NCBI RefSeq assembly: GCF_003443675.1
Contig: NZ_CP031963.1
Span: 1,635,501 to 1,699,500 of the forward strand
Origin: Aquimarina sp. BL5
GTDB taxonomy: Bacteria > Bacteroidota > Bacteroidia > Flavobacteriales > Flavobacteriaceae
Reading direction: 5' to 3'
DNA: 64,000 nucleotides
Below the pieces are notes generated by a model. That model had not been told where the DNA came from and ran no database searches. It saw only the letters and a list, made by a program, of their open reading frames with translations. Of this stretch, positions 7,219 to 15,697 are shown piece by piece. Position 1 is the stretch's first letter. Each line of letters begins with the position of its first letter. The position numbers and the translations under genes are program-made.

Positions 7219-8598
7219 ATGGAAAGAAAAATGAAACTAGGAATGGATGTGGTGAATTTCAATGCAGCAGGAATTGATATTGGAAGTCGTTCTCATTATG
7301 CTGCTATTGGTCAAGAGTTAGAAGATGTAAAAGAGTTTGGCGTATATGCTGAGGATTTGACTTCATTATGTGAGTGGTTTGTGAGCAACGATGTAACTAC
7401 TGTAGCTATGGAATCTACAGGAGATTATTGGCAGAATCTATATACGGAACTTATTAGTTTTGGTTTTGAGGTAGTACTAGTCAATGGGAAATTCACTAAA
7501 AATGCCAAAGGAAAAAAGACCGATGTGAAAGATTGTAGATGGATACAAAAACTACATACTCTTGGGCTACTTACGGGAAGTTTTCTACCAGATCTTGTTA
7601 CTGAACATTTACGAACATATTGCCGACAAAGAACAAATTGGATTGAACTTGCTTCATCTGCAACACATAAAATGCAGAAATATCTAAAACTACTGAACTT
7701 CAGATTGGATGTAGTAGTCAAAGATGTTTGCGGACTTACTGGAATGAAAATCATTGAAGATATCTGTAAAGGTAATCTTGATCCATATAACCTAGCAGAA
7801 CATCGGCATTTTAACTGTAGAAAACCTAAAGAAGAAATTGCAAAAGCGCTACACGGTAATAATAGAGAAGACTTCCTTTTTGGATTGCAACAAGAGCTCA
7901 AAAGTTATCAATTCTTCCAAAGAAACATAAAAGCTTGTGACAAAAAGATTGAGCAGTTTATAAAACAAGAACTCAAACAATATCCCGAAAGAAAAAAACT
8001 CAAAACAACAGAAAAAACTTATAAAAGAATCAATAAAAATGCTCCTAAAATTAAAAATATGAATCAAATTGCTTTTAGATATTTTGATGGTGTTGACCTT
8101 TTTGCAATTGAAGGATTGAGTCATTCATCCATTCTTAGCATTATGAGCGAAATTGGACCTGAAGGTTTTAAAAAATTCCCTACTGCTAAACATTTTACCT
8201 CTTGGCTAAGGTTGGCTCCCAACAACAAAATATCTGGAGGAAAAATACTAAGTAATAGAGTGCCCAAAGGAAGTAACAGACTCAAAATAGCACTCAGGCA
8301 AGCAGCAAATGCTATTGGAAACTTAAAAGATACTCATCTTTCTGATTTTTTCAGAAGAGTAGCCTACAGGAAGGGAAGGCACTCAGCGGTAAGCGCAACA
8401 GCTAGAAAGTTGGCAGTAATAATATGGAATATGATAACTAAGAAAATACAATACCAACCGCCTAAACTATATTTATTCCTCGATCAAAAAAGAAAACTAG
8501 GGCTTGTCAAAAGAATTAAAAAACAAATCGATAAATTTGACTTAAAACCCGAAGATTTAGGGTTTAACAACAGCATAATAATCAATAAACAAAATTGA
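7219..8598 (+). CDS. IS110 family transposase, 459 aa
   Basis: The N-terminal RuvC-like DEDD domain shows GIDIGSRSHYA (D20), VAMESTGDYW (E65) and KTDVKDCRW (D102, D105). The C-terminal transposase domain shows GLSHSSILSIMSEIGPEGF and a following WLRLAPNNKISGG. Length and order are normal for the family and the frame is intact, so the element may be active. It catalyses RNA-guided recombination between the circular element and target. The last codons run into the element boundary. A later internal Met (residue 5 or 9) could also start translation. Confidence 0.92.
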   Translation: MERKMKLGMDVVNFNAAGIDIGSRSHYAAIGQELEDVKEFGVYAEDLTSLCEWFVSNDVTTVAMESTGDYWQNLYTELISFGFEVVLVNGKFTKNAKGKKTDVKDCRWIQKLHTLGLLTGSFLPDLVTEHLRTYCRQRTNWIELASSATHKMQKYLKLLNFRLDVVVKDVCGLTGMKIIEDICKGNLDPYNLAEHRHFNCRKPKEEIAKALHGNNREDFLFGLQQELKSYQFFQRNIKACDKKIEQFIKQELKQYPERKKLKTTEKTYKRINKNAPKIKNMNQIAFRYFDGVDLFAIEGLSHSSILSIMSEIGPEGFKKFPTAKHFTSWLRLAPNNKISGGKILSNRVPKGSNRLKIALRQAANAIGNLKDTHLSDFFRRVAYRKGRHSAVSATARKLAVIIWNMITKKIQYQPPKLYLFLDQKRKLGLVKRIKKQIDKFDLKPEDLGFNNSIIINKQN

Positions 8599-8677
8599 CG
8601 TTAGTCAGAATTTAGAAAAAGAATTTAATAGATACTTTTTAAACTAAAAAAACAGAAAATAAGAAAGTTATAGAATA

Positions 8678-9016
8678 ATGAAATACTATCCTTCGATTAC
8701 AAAAAATGAAATCCCTGAAAATGATTTTCAAGCATGGCACTATTTGTCAAGAATTATGAAAGAAGAGCCAGAAAAAAGCGAAGTAAAAAATGAAATTTTT
8801 GAAGTATTTATAAAACAATTAGAAAAAAGTTACCCTATGCTTCCAACTAAAATGGTTTGGGGAAATTATTTAATTTCTGAAATCTTTGAAAATAGGATTT
8901 CGTTAAGTATTGATTATGAAAATAAAAACGAAATGATAAGTGAGATTGTAAAAATTGCAAAAAAATATAATTTAGTAGTTTTTGAACCAAAATCCGAAAA
9001 AATCTATAGACCATAA
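8678..9016 (+). CDS. Hypothetical protein, 112 aa (cassette)
   Basis: A small cytosolic protein with no signal peptide; the N-terminal third is acidic and helical (KEEPEKSEVKNEIFEVFIKQLEK) and the C-terminal half alternates strand and helix (NRISLSIDYENKNEMISEIVKIA). No family is recognised. It lies right of the restored core at 8599 and left of a type C repeat, so it is a single-gene unit of the array. Confidence 0.6.
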   Translation: MKYYPSITKNEIPENDFQAWHYLSRIMKEEPEKSEVKNEIFEVFIKQLEKSYPMLPTKMVWGNYLISEIFENRISLSIDYENKNEMISEIVKIAKKYNLVVFEPKSEKIYRP

Positions 9017-9019
9017 AGG

Positions 9020-9220
9020 AAAAAACTTAAGCGGTGTATAAATACATAGCTAATCATTACTAAATCAAAAGGTTTATGTTTTATTTGCTAAGACCGCCAA
9101 GTCTTTAATTTAGCTTTAAAACTGATAAATTAAATCAAAATAGAAAAATTTGGCTCTGTGCTAGATCAAAAAGTAAGTGATTTTTTGCTCCCGCACCGAG
9201 CATAGCTAAACGTTGTATCA
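9020..9220 (+). repeat. attC-like intergenic repeat, type C, copy 2
   Basis: It begins at gcggtgtataaatacatagc and ends at catagctaaacgttgtatca. Nearly the same left half occurs at 13632-13720, including ctaatcattactaaatcaaa. Its left core is degenerate (no AAC), whereas the right core keeps the gtt triplet (9212-9214). Confidence 0.55.
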
Positions 9221-9224
9221 CATT

Positions 9225-9776
9225 GTGAAAATCTTAATAAAGATATCTATTATCATTTTGACTTTAGTCTCTTGCGGAAAAGAAACTGAAAAGAAAACTC
9301 AATTAGTAAAGTCTAATTTTAAGCTTAAACAAGATTTTACGAACTTCAAAAGAAAAATGACAAAATTAGATACCATTAAAGTCTGGTTTAATCATTCTGT
9401 TTGTACATATCAAGCATATGAACAATTAGAAATCACTAAGAATTCTAATTTAATCAGAATCAAATCTGAATTTATGGAAAGTACATTTAATGACAATCCT
9501 AAATGGAAAGTTATTTACAACAGAGAGATACCTATAACAGACACAATCTGGAAATTCGAGAAATTCGTCGATCAAAATAAACAATGGCAAAACTATGATA
9601 TAAACTCTAATGGAACTTTATATGTGGTAAACAAAAAAGATACAATCCGTTACTCTGTAAGTGGTTTAGTAGATCTAAACAAGTTTATATTAGAATATCA
9701 TACTGTAATGCGGAAACTATATCCTGAAAATAGAGAAAACATTTACGGAATAGACGAACCAAAAAAAATCAAATAG
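9225..9776 (+). CDS. Putative lipoprotein of unknown function (cassette)
   Basis: The GTG at 9225 is preferred over an earlier TTG at 9213, because the TTG lies inside the repeat core and the GTG gives a compact signal (MKILIKISIIILTLVSCG) with a lipobox. The mature protein is lysine-rich and beta-strand-like, with no recognised domain. Two repeats flank it closely, so it fits a one-gene cassette. Confidence 0.6.
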   Translation: MKILIKISIIILTLVSCGKETEKKTQLVKSNFKLKQDFTNFKRKMTKLDTIKVWFNHSVCTYQAYEQLEITKNSNLIRIKSEFMESTFNDNPKWKVIYNREIPITDTIWKFEKFVDQNKQWQNYDINSNGTLYVVNKKDTIRYSVSGLVDLNKFILEYHTVMRKLYPENRENIYGIDEPKKIK

Positions 9777-9783
9777 TAAACCG

Positions 9784-9958
9784 TATTACAACAATATATA
9801 TCTGATCATGGCAGCTAATTGATAAATCGAATGGTTCTGTTATCTTTGGTAAGGCGCAATACTTGCAGAAAGTAAAAATTAGCAACCAATGTGCAGAAAA
9901 CGTAGAAAGTTGGGTAACATTTTGCTATACTGCAACACATACATTAAACGTTAGCAAA
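9784..9958 (+). repeat. attC-like intergenic repeat, type A, copy 1
   Basis: The left core is ttacaac (9786-9792) followed by aatatatat; the right core is aaacgttagca (9947-9956). The inner part carries cttgcagaaagtaaaa and gggtaacattttgct, both shared with the copies at 10553, 15516 and 30888. Confidence 0.65.
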
Positions 9959-9969
9959 CATTTCAGAAA

Positions 9970-10545
9970 ATGACAGAATCAAATACCAATTCTGACGGAA
10001 TAATAATTGAGGAAATATCCAAAATTAATAACATTAATCCTCGAATTAATCGAGTTTTAAGTATGCTATTAGATCATTTTATTATGTGTCTTTTGATTGT
10101 GCCATTGGGAATTTTAATTGGTGTACTAGCCTTTCAATTTGGACAAAACTTTAATAAACTGACAGGAATCGGTCTATTTTCTATCCCAATGTTTGTATAT
10201 TTTAACAAAGATTTTTTAAGAGCAAAAAGTTTAGCAAAACGGTTAATGGGGTATCAAATCATAGATGTTAAAACTAATAAACCAGCAAACGAACTTCAAT
10301 GCTTTATTAGAAATCTAACTATAATTGTTTGGCCCATAGAAGTAGTTGTCGGACTTATAAACCCTAAAAGACGAGTTGGTGATTTTATTGCAAATACAAA
10401 AGTTATTAATTCTAAAAAAGAGAAGCCAAAAACGGTTTGGAGTGATTTAAAAAATGTAAAACTGAAAGTAAATTTTATCGGAATTATAATAATTGGAGGA
10501 TTCTATTTTTACGGATTAAGCTTAATATTTCCAGGAATGAATTAA
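9970..10545 (+). CDS. RDD family membrane protein (cassette)
   Basis: The RDD domain signature is visible: NPRINRVLSMLLDHFI near residue 22 with the Arg and Asp of the first helix, RAKSLAKRLMGYQIID in the middle, and CFIRNLTIIVWPIEVVV with Arg in the third helix. It ends RRVGDFIANTKVI, typical of the family. A final membrane helix lies at the C-terminus. RDD proteins are integral membrane proteins with proposed transport roles. Both sides are type A repeats. Confidence 0.8.
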   Translation: MTESNTNSDGIIIEEISKINNINPRINRVLSMLLDHFIMCLLIVPLGILIGVLAFQFGQNFNKLTGIGLFSIPMFVYFNKDFLRAKSLAKRLMGYQIIDVKTNKPANELQCFIRNLTIIVWPIEVVVGLINPKRRVGDFIANTKVINSKKEKPKTVWSDLKNVKLKVNFIGIIIIGGFYFYGLSLIFPGMN

Positions 10546-10552
10546 AAAAAAC

Positions 10553-10728
10553 GTACATACAACATTATATATACGTTCATAGCGGCAAAATAATCAATCG
10601 GTTATTTGTTGTTTATTTATGAAGGCACATTGCTTGCAGAAAGTAAAAGCTAGCAATCAATGTGCAAGAAAAACCTGAAAAAAGGTAACATTTTGCTCTA
10701 CTACGACACTTATATTAAACGTTAGGGC
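10553..10728 (+). repeat. attC-like intergenic repeat, type A, copy 2
   Basis: The left core is catacaac (10556-10563) followed by attatatata; the right core is aaacgttagggc (10717-10728). Internal arms gcacattg and caatgtgc are reverse complements, so the strand can fold. It is the best preserved type A copy. Confidence 0.65.
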
Positions 10729-10756
10729 AAATTTGCCAAAAAAACAAAATTAAACT

Positions 10757-11914
10757 ATGACCAAAAAGTTTGTTCTTTTAATTACCTTCTTAATATTCGG
10801 ATTAAATACTCCATTTGCGCAGAAATCTAAAACAATTGAAAAACTTGAGTTTAAGAATTATGAACTTAAAGTTATATTTTTCGATCCTTACGAAAATTTA
10901 GTTTTGGAAAACCCTGAGTTCAAAAATCTTGATTCTCTGAAGCAAGAAGAGGTTTGGAATAAATACATTCTTAATAATGTTATTTATGATTTTCAACTAA
11001 CTCAAAAAAAGAAGATTATTAAACATTATCTTTTAAAAGGAAATCCATCGAAAAACATTTACCCAAAAAATTTAACGAGAAATAATGTCTATCTGTTAGA
11101 TATAGTAAATCATAAAAAGAATACTAATTTTTATAGGTTATCAGAGTATTCAAAACTTATTGATAAAACAATCGATAAGTTCAGTTTTTATGGAACACTA
11201 TTCGAGAATATGGAATTACTGAAAGATAATGAAGGAAAACTAGGCAAAAACCTATTTGGTAGATTTAGACTAAATATTCCTTATTCTACTATCCAGAACA
11301 ACGTGATGAATTTAATAGGTTTTGACTTATTTGGAGAAATAGAAACCGAATGGATTGCTAATAACGTAGATGAATTTAAAAATTCATTTTTCGATTATCA
11401 AGAAAAAATTGATCAATATTTCAAAATCGAAAGAATTAAAAAAATATACGTAAGAACTTATGACCAAAATGGAAATATTCAGAATGAATCTCCAAGACTA
11501 AATACAGATAAGGATATCAAATCATATATTGGGAAAATGAACAAAATTGGCGATGTAGTTTCTTTGCCTTTTTTCAAATCAACGGACAAAACGATTTTAA
11601 TCGAAAAGGATAATTTATCCTCGAAATATAAAGTTGAATTGACAAATAACGCACCAGTTGAAAAGTATTTGGAAAATATTGTGGTTTCAAAAAATTCAGA
11701 CGGAGAAATTGAGAATATCACAGCGACTCTTTTGTTGCACGGCTCGTCAATTGACAGAGGAGAATATATTGATAGAGAAAATTATATTGCATATTTCAAA
11801 ACTTTTAAAGCCATGAGATTGCCCTTTAAGATTCTGTATTCGCCATTAACTGACATAGAATTTGAAAAACCACGAATTGAGATTGAACTAGATTATTTAT
11901 TCCATAAAAAATAA
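10757..11914 (+). CDS. Secreted protein of unknown function, 385 aa (cassette)
   Basis: A signal peptide (MTKKFVLLITFLIFGLNTPFAQ) is followed by about 360 residues rich in Asn, Lys and aromatic residues without a recognised domain. Alternating strands and helices suggest a folded periplasmic or surface protein. It is bounded by a type A repeat upstream and a type B repeat downstream. Confidence 0.6.
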   Translation: MTKKFVLLITFLIFGLNTPFAQKSKTIEKLEFKNYELKVIFFDPYENLVLENPEFKNLDSLKQEEVWNKYILNNVIYDFQLTQKKKIIKHYLLKGNPSKNIYPKNLTRNNVYLLDIVNHKKNTNFYRLSEYSKLIDKTIDKFSFYGTLFENMELLKDNEGKLGKNLFGRFRLNIPYSTIQNNVMNLIGFDLFGEIETEWIANNVDEFKNSFFDYQEKIDQYFKIERIKKIYVRTYDQNGNIQNESPRLNTDKDIKSYIGKMNKIGDVVSLPFFKSTDKTILIEKDNLSSKYKVELTNNAPVEKYLENIVVSKNSDGEIENITATLLLHGSSIDRGEYIDRENYIAYFKTFKAMRLPFKILYSPLTDIEFEKPRIEIELDYLFHKK

Positions 11915-11917
11915 AAA

Positions 11918-12090
11918 ACGTTGCCAAACACTATATCAACAAACTAGGCGATTAGTATTTAATCTAAACGTCATTTCCTTTTGCAATGGCGCTAAATTTT
12001 TATAAGTTTAATAAGAAATAAAAATGAATAAATAGATAAATCGGTTCAGGGTTGTTTGCCTTGCTCCTATTCATATATTTGGCGTTATCT
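11918..12090 (+). repeat. attC-like intergenic repeat, type B, copy 1
   Basis: The left end reads acgttgccaaacactatat (11918 on) and the right end catatatttggcgttatct (to 12090); the ends are near reverse complements, as in attC sites. The inner part (catttccttttgcaatggc, gataaatcggttcagg, ttgccttgctcctattcata) is shared with 12768-12945. Confidence 0.65.
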
Positions 12091-12109
12091 CTCATTTTGA
12101 AAAAATTAG

Positions 12110-12763
12110 ATGAAGTATCTCATAATCATATCAATTCTTTTTTTTAGTAATTCCAATTTTGGTCAGATAGCTGTCATAAAAGATAAAGATGGTTTTACCA
12201 ATGTTCGAAAACTTCCAGACTCTAAATCAGAAGTTATATACAAATTAAAAGACTCTGAAATCTTTAGTTATCAAGAATCAGAAAATGATTGGATGACTGT
12301 AAATATTTCAAAAAACAGATACCAATTGGGATGTGATGGACAAGATACTTTTGTTGGCTATATTCACAAAAGTCGTATAAGTCCAATTGAAAATATTGAA
12401 ATATATAAAGGGAATGAGTTTCTTTTCAAATATAAATTAACCAAATTTAATCTTGAAAATAAAGTAACTGACTTTGATGGAAAATGGTTGACGAGAATAA
12501 ATGGTCGGCATTTTTATGGAACAGACGGAAATATTCCCAAAATAGAAATTGCTGGAATTGACGTTACAATAAATGGAAAAACAATTGACATCCCAGAAGT
12601 ATTTTATGAAGATCTTTTTGAATGTGATAATGAAGTTACTATTAACAAAAACAAAGATGACTATATAGTCCACCAATGGAACGGCGATGGCGCTGGAGGC
12701 TATTTAATAGTTTGGGTATTTGGAAATGAAAAATTAAAACAACGATTTATACTAATACCCTAA
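12110..12763 (+). CDS. Secreted SH3b-domain protein (cassette)
   Basis: After a signal peptide (MKYLIIISILFFSNSNFG), residues about 22-90 form a bacterial SH3 (SH3b) domain: FTNVRKLPDSKSEVIYKL, then a WMTVNI strand and VGYIHKSRI. The remaining 130 residues are beta-rich and unrecognised. SH3b domains often bind cell-wall or host ligands. Another SH3b cassette sits at 16878. Type B repeats lie on both sides. Confidence 0.7.
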   Translation: MKYLIIISILFFSNSNFGQIAVIKDKDGFTNVRKLPDSKSEVIYKLKDSEIFSYQESENDWMTVNISKNRYQLGCDGQDTFVGYIHKSRISPIENIEIYKGNEFLFKYKLTKFNLENKVTDFDGKWLTRINGRHFYGTDGNIPKIEIAGIDVTINGKTIDIPEVFYEDLFECDNEVTINKNKDDYIVHQWNGDGAGGYLIVWVFGNEKLKQRFILIP

Positions 12764-12767
12764 AAAA

Positions 12768-12945
12768 CGATTTGCTAACATCATATATGAAATCAGAGCA
12801 AAGTTTGGTGCTAAATCAAAAGGTTATTTCCTTTTGCAATGGCACAAGATTTTTATAAATTAATAATGAAATAAAAATGCGCAGATAGATCAATCGGTTC
12901 AGGTATGTTTGCCTTGCTCCTATTCATATATTTAACATTGGCAAA
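12768..12945 (+). repeat. attC-like intergenic repeat, type B, copy 2
   Basis: The left core is tttgctaac (12771-12779) followed by atcatatatg; the right end is catatatttaacattggcaa (to 12944). The inner segment matches the previous type B copy along most of its length. Confidence 0.65.
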
Positions 12946-12963
12946 TATTACAGAATACTCCAT

Positions 12964-13587
12964 ATGAAAAAAATAATTACCTTCATTTTTTGTTTGATTT
13001 CAAGTCTCTATTCCTGTTCTCAAGAATCACAAATTCAAAATCTAATCTTTACAGGAAAATCAATAGAAGAAGCTATTAAATTTGAAGTAAACCTTAATTC
13101 TAAAGTTGACAAAAACTACGCAACAATAGTTTTAGCTCCTGAACTCTATCCGTACGTTGATAAATATGATTTAAATAATCCAAAACAAATTTCAAGAGTT
13201 ATACCAAATGATTTCCCAGCAAATATCGAATACTACTATGATAAAAATTCGCGAGAAGTAAAATACAGTTCTTATAAATGGGCTTTTTTTAATAGAATAG
13301 ACGATGAAACATTATTTAACCGAAAAAAACTACAAGAATTGGTTGAGGCAGAATGTGATAAGTTAAATAAATATTCTGACTTCTTTTCAAAGTTGGAACA
13401 AATACTTGATAATAAATACTCTTCATCTAAAAAGTCTATTTTAAAAACAGAACCAAAAGAAAAATTGATAGAATGGGAAAACGACAATTCGAAAGCAACT
13501 TTAAAGTTGGAGTTTCAAGATTGTAATGATAAAAAGAAATTACTTCCTGGATGGTTTATGATTAGTTTTATAGAATATTCGAAATGA
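12964..13587 (+). CDS. Putative lipoprotein of unknown function, 207 aa (cassette)
   Basis: The signal (MKKIITFIFCLISSLYSCSQ) has a Cys at the likely lipobox. The mature part is mixed alpha/beta, with a helical middle and a C-terminal strand pair; no family is recognised. It is bounded by a type B and a type C repeat. Confidence 0.6.
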   Translation: MKKIITFIFCLISSLYSCSQESQIQNLIFTGKSIEEAIKFEVNLNSKVDKNYATIVLAPELYPYVDKYDLNNPKQISRVIPNDFPANIEYYYDKNSREVKYSSYKWAFFNRIDDETLFNRKKLQELVEAECDKLNKYSDFFSKLEQILDNKYSSSKKSILKTEPKEKLIEWENDNSKATLKLEFQDCNDKKKLLPGWFMISFIEYSK

Positions 13588-13619
13588 TAAATAGGCCCTA
13601 TTATTGTTATGTTTAATAA

Positions 13620-13818
13620 CATTTGCCAATAAGGTGTATAAATACATAGCTAATCATTACTAAATCAAAAGGTTTATATTTTATTTATAAAGACCACCAA
13701 ATTTTTAATTTGGCTATAAAAGAAAAAATAAAAACAAAATATAAAAATTCGGCTCTGTGTTTATCCGAAAAGTAACCGCTTATTTTCAGCGTTACTTTTC
13801 ATATACGTAGTATTATAC
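13620..13818 (+). repeat. attC-like intergenic repeat, type C, copy 3
   Basis: The left core is tttgccaat (13622-13630) followed by aaggtgtataaata; the right end is catatacgtagtattatac (to 13817), where the gtt is degenerate. Inner blocks match both the copy at 9020 (left half) and that at 6823 (right half), which links those two as one family. Confidence 0.6.
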
Positions 13819-13840
13819 ATTAAGAAAATAAATAGTAATT

Positions 13841-14872
13841 ATGGAAAATAAAACAGTCGTTAAAGAGCAGTTAAATCCTTCTAGAATAATGCAAGTTGGA
13901 TTAGGTTTCTGGGCTTCAAAAACATTATTATCAGCTGTTAATATGGGTTTGTTTACTCTTTTAGCGAAGGAAGAATCTTCTGGGGAAACTATAAAGAAAA
14001 AATTAGATTTACACCAAAGAGGTCTTTATGATTTTTTAGATACTTTAGTCGCATTAAATTTCTTAAAAAGGACAGGGATAAAAGAGTCCGCTACATATGC
14101 CAATACTGAGGAAACCAATCTGTTTCTTGACAAAGAGAAGCCAAGTTACATTGGCGGAATGCTTGAACTATCAAATAATAGATTATATCGCTTTTGGGAC
14201 ACACTCGAAGATGGGTTAAAAACAGGCGAGCCACAAAATGGAGATATTTCAATTTTTGAAGATGTATATGCTGACCAGCAAAAATTGAAAGAATTTTTGA
14301 AAGCGATGGAAGGTCTCCAAAGTTCTAATTTTAAGATGTTGATCCAAAAATTTGATTTTTCAAATTACAAAACACTTTGTGATATAGGAGGTTCTTCAGG
14401 GCATTTAGCTATACAAATAGCAAAAAATAATATTCATATGAGAACCACCATCTTTGACTTACCTCCTTTAGAAATTCTTGCCAAAGAAAATATTTTATCT
14501 CACCAATTAAGTGATAGAGTGTCATTTCAAACAGGTGATTTTTTTAAAGACGAATTTTCGGAGTCTGATGTGATTACAATGGGTAACGTTCTTCATAACT
14601 GGGGATTAGAAGATAAAAAAATGCTTATCCAAAAAGCCTATGATGCTTTACCAAATGAAGGCGCATTAATTGTAATTGAAAATATTATTGATGATAATAG
14701 AAAAACAAATGCATTTGGCCTAATGATGTCATTACAAATGCTAATGGAAACACCCGCCGGTTTTGACTTTACAGCTGCTGATTTTAATATATGGGTACGT
14801 GAGATTGGTTTTTCACAAGTTTCAACGATGCCTTTGACCGGAAATACAAGTGCTGTAATAGCTATAAAGTAA
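13841..14872 (+). CDS. SAM-dependent O-methyltransferase-like protein (cassette)
   Basis: The N-terminal 100 residues form a winged-helix dimerisation region (SGETIKKKLDLHQRGLYDFL). Residues about 175-195 hold SAM motif I (CDIGGSSGHLAIQIA), followed by an acidic loop TIFDLPPLE and FQTGDFF. The catalytic-type stretch GNVLHNWGLEDKKML includes the His seen in plant-type O-methyltransferases, and IVIENIIDD follows. Length (343) fits the PF00891-type family. The substrate is unknown. It differs from neighbouring cassettes in being cytosolic and enzymatic. Only a stub repeat separates it from the next gene. Confidence 0.8.
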   Translation: MENKTVVKEQLNPSRIMQVGLGFWASKTLLSAVNMGLFTLLAKEESSGETIKKKLDLHQRGLYDFLDTLVALNFLKRTGIKESATYANTEETNLFLDKEKPSYIGGMLELSNNRLYRFWDTLEDGLKTGEPQNGDISIFEDVYADQQKLKEFLKAMEGLQSSNFKMLIQKFDFSNYKTLCDIGGSSGHLAIQIAKNNIHMRTTIFDLPPLEILAKENILSHQLSDRVSFQTGDFFKDEFSESDVITMGNVLHNWGLEDKKMLIQKAYDALPNEGALIVIENIIDDNRKTNAFGLMMSLQMLMETPAGFDFTAADFNIWVREIGFSQVSTMPLTGNTSAVIAIK

Positions 14873-14873
14873 A

Positions 14874-14890
14874 ACATTTGCTAACATAAA
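14874..14890 (+). repeat. Stub of attC-like repeat (left core only)
   Basis: The segment acatttgctaacataaat has the left core tgctaac found at 12773, but no right half or gtt core follows before the next gene 30 bp on. It may be a deletion remnant joining two cassettes. Confidence 0.4.
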
Positions 14891-14918
14891 TCAGCACCAT
14901 TAAAACATTCTACGCAAT

Positions 14919-15506
14919 TTGAAAAACTTACTCAAACTATTAATTCTGAATTTGATTTTTATCTCTTGTAAAGATGAATCAAAAGTCCGATTGACTGAAT
15001 TGAAAAACCAAGATGTAGAAAAAACGACTGAGCTTATAACTCAGATTTTTGAAGATGAGAAAAAGGGATTTTTATTCACTAATTGTATAACTGAAAAAGC
15101 CAGAGGTGTTAATCGTCCAATGGTCTCTGATTTTGATGAATATGTAAAAAACCATCTCAAAATTAAAGACTCCATACATTATAACCTTCAATTAGAATCA
15201 TATAAAAAATTCATTCTGACTTCTGATATTACAAAAGGAAAAAATATTCTTACACAATCCCAATTTAAAGAATTCGAACGGAAATCTGAACTAGGAGAAT
15301 TCAAGTTTTGGGATTGGTTAGAAAACAATTGCTCTGATGGATATAGCTCGATTTCTAAACCCATATTCAATGAAAATTATACTTTAGCATATATACAAAT
15401 CGGAACTGTATGTGGTAGCCTCTGTGGTGGTGGAGAAGAACGCATTTATGAATACATAAATGGTACGTGGATTGAAAAAGAAAATTTTGGAAATTGGGTA
15501 AGCTGA
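14919..15506 (+). CDS. Putative lipoprotein of unknown function, 195 aa (cassette)
   Basis: Translation probably starts at TTG 14919, giving MKNLLKLLILNLIFISCKD with a lipobox. The mature protein has a helical first half and a C-terminal part with a Cys-Gly cluster (TVCGSLCGGGEERIYEY) that could bind metal or form a disulfide. No family is recognised. A type A repeat follows. Confidence 0.55.
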   Translation: MKNLLKLLILNLIFISCKDESKVRLTELKNQDVEKTTELITQIFEDEKKGFLFTNCITEKARGVNRPMVSDFDEYVKNHLKIKDSIHYNLQLESYKKFILTSDITKGKNILTQSQFKEFERKSELGEFKFWDWLENNCSDGYSSISKPIFNENYTLAYIQIGTVCGSLCGGGEERIYEYINGTWIEKENFGNWVS

Positions 15507-15515
15507 ACAAAACCT

Positions 15516-15690
15516 GTGCAGAACAACGTATATGATGCCATAGCGGCAAAATAATCAATCGGTTAGTTGTTGTATATTAACGAAGGCACAATACTTGCAA
15601 CAAGTAAAAGCTAGCAATCAATGTGCAGGAAAAACCAAAAAAAAAGGTAACATTATGTACAGCTACGATACTTATATGTAGTATCGCCAG
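15516..15690 (+). repeat. attC-like intergenic repeat, type A, copy 3
   Basis: The left core is gaacaac (15521-15527) followed by gtatatgatgc; the right end is ttatatgtagtatcgccag (to 15690). The inner sequence cggcaaaataatcaatcggt and aagtaaaagctagcaatcaa matches the copy at 10553 closely. Confidence 0.65.
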
Positions 15691-15697
15691 TAATTAG

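Larger units (their letters stand above)
6981..8603 (+). mobile_element. IS110-family insertion sequence inserted in a repeat core
   Basis: The element of about 1.6 kb is bounded by the direct repeat ACGTTA at 6981-6986 and 8598-8603. No terminal inverted repeats are evident, as expected for the family. About 230 bp of non-coding left end with two hairpins precedes the transposase, while the right end coincides with the transposase stop codon; this is the layout of the IS110 (not IS1111) group. Joining the flanks restores gctaac-gttagtcag, a core identical in type to the right end of the repeat at 18621. The exact crossover within ACGTTA cannot be set from one copy. Confidence 0.75.
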
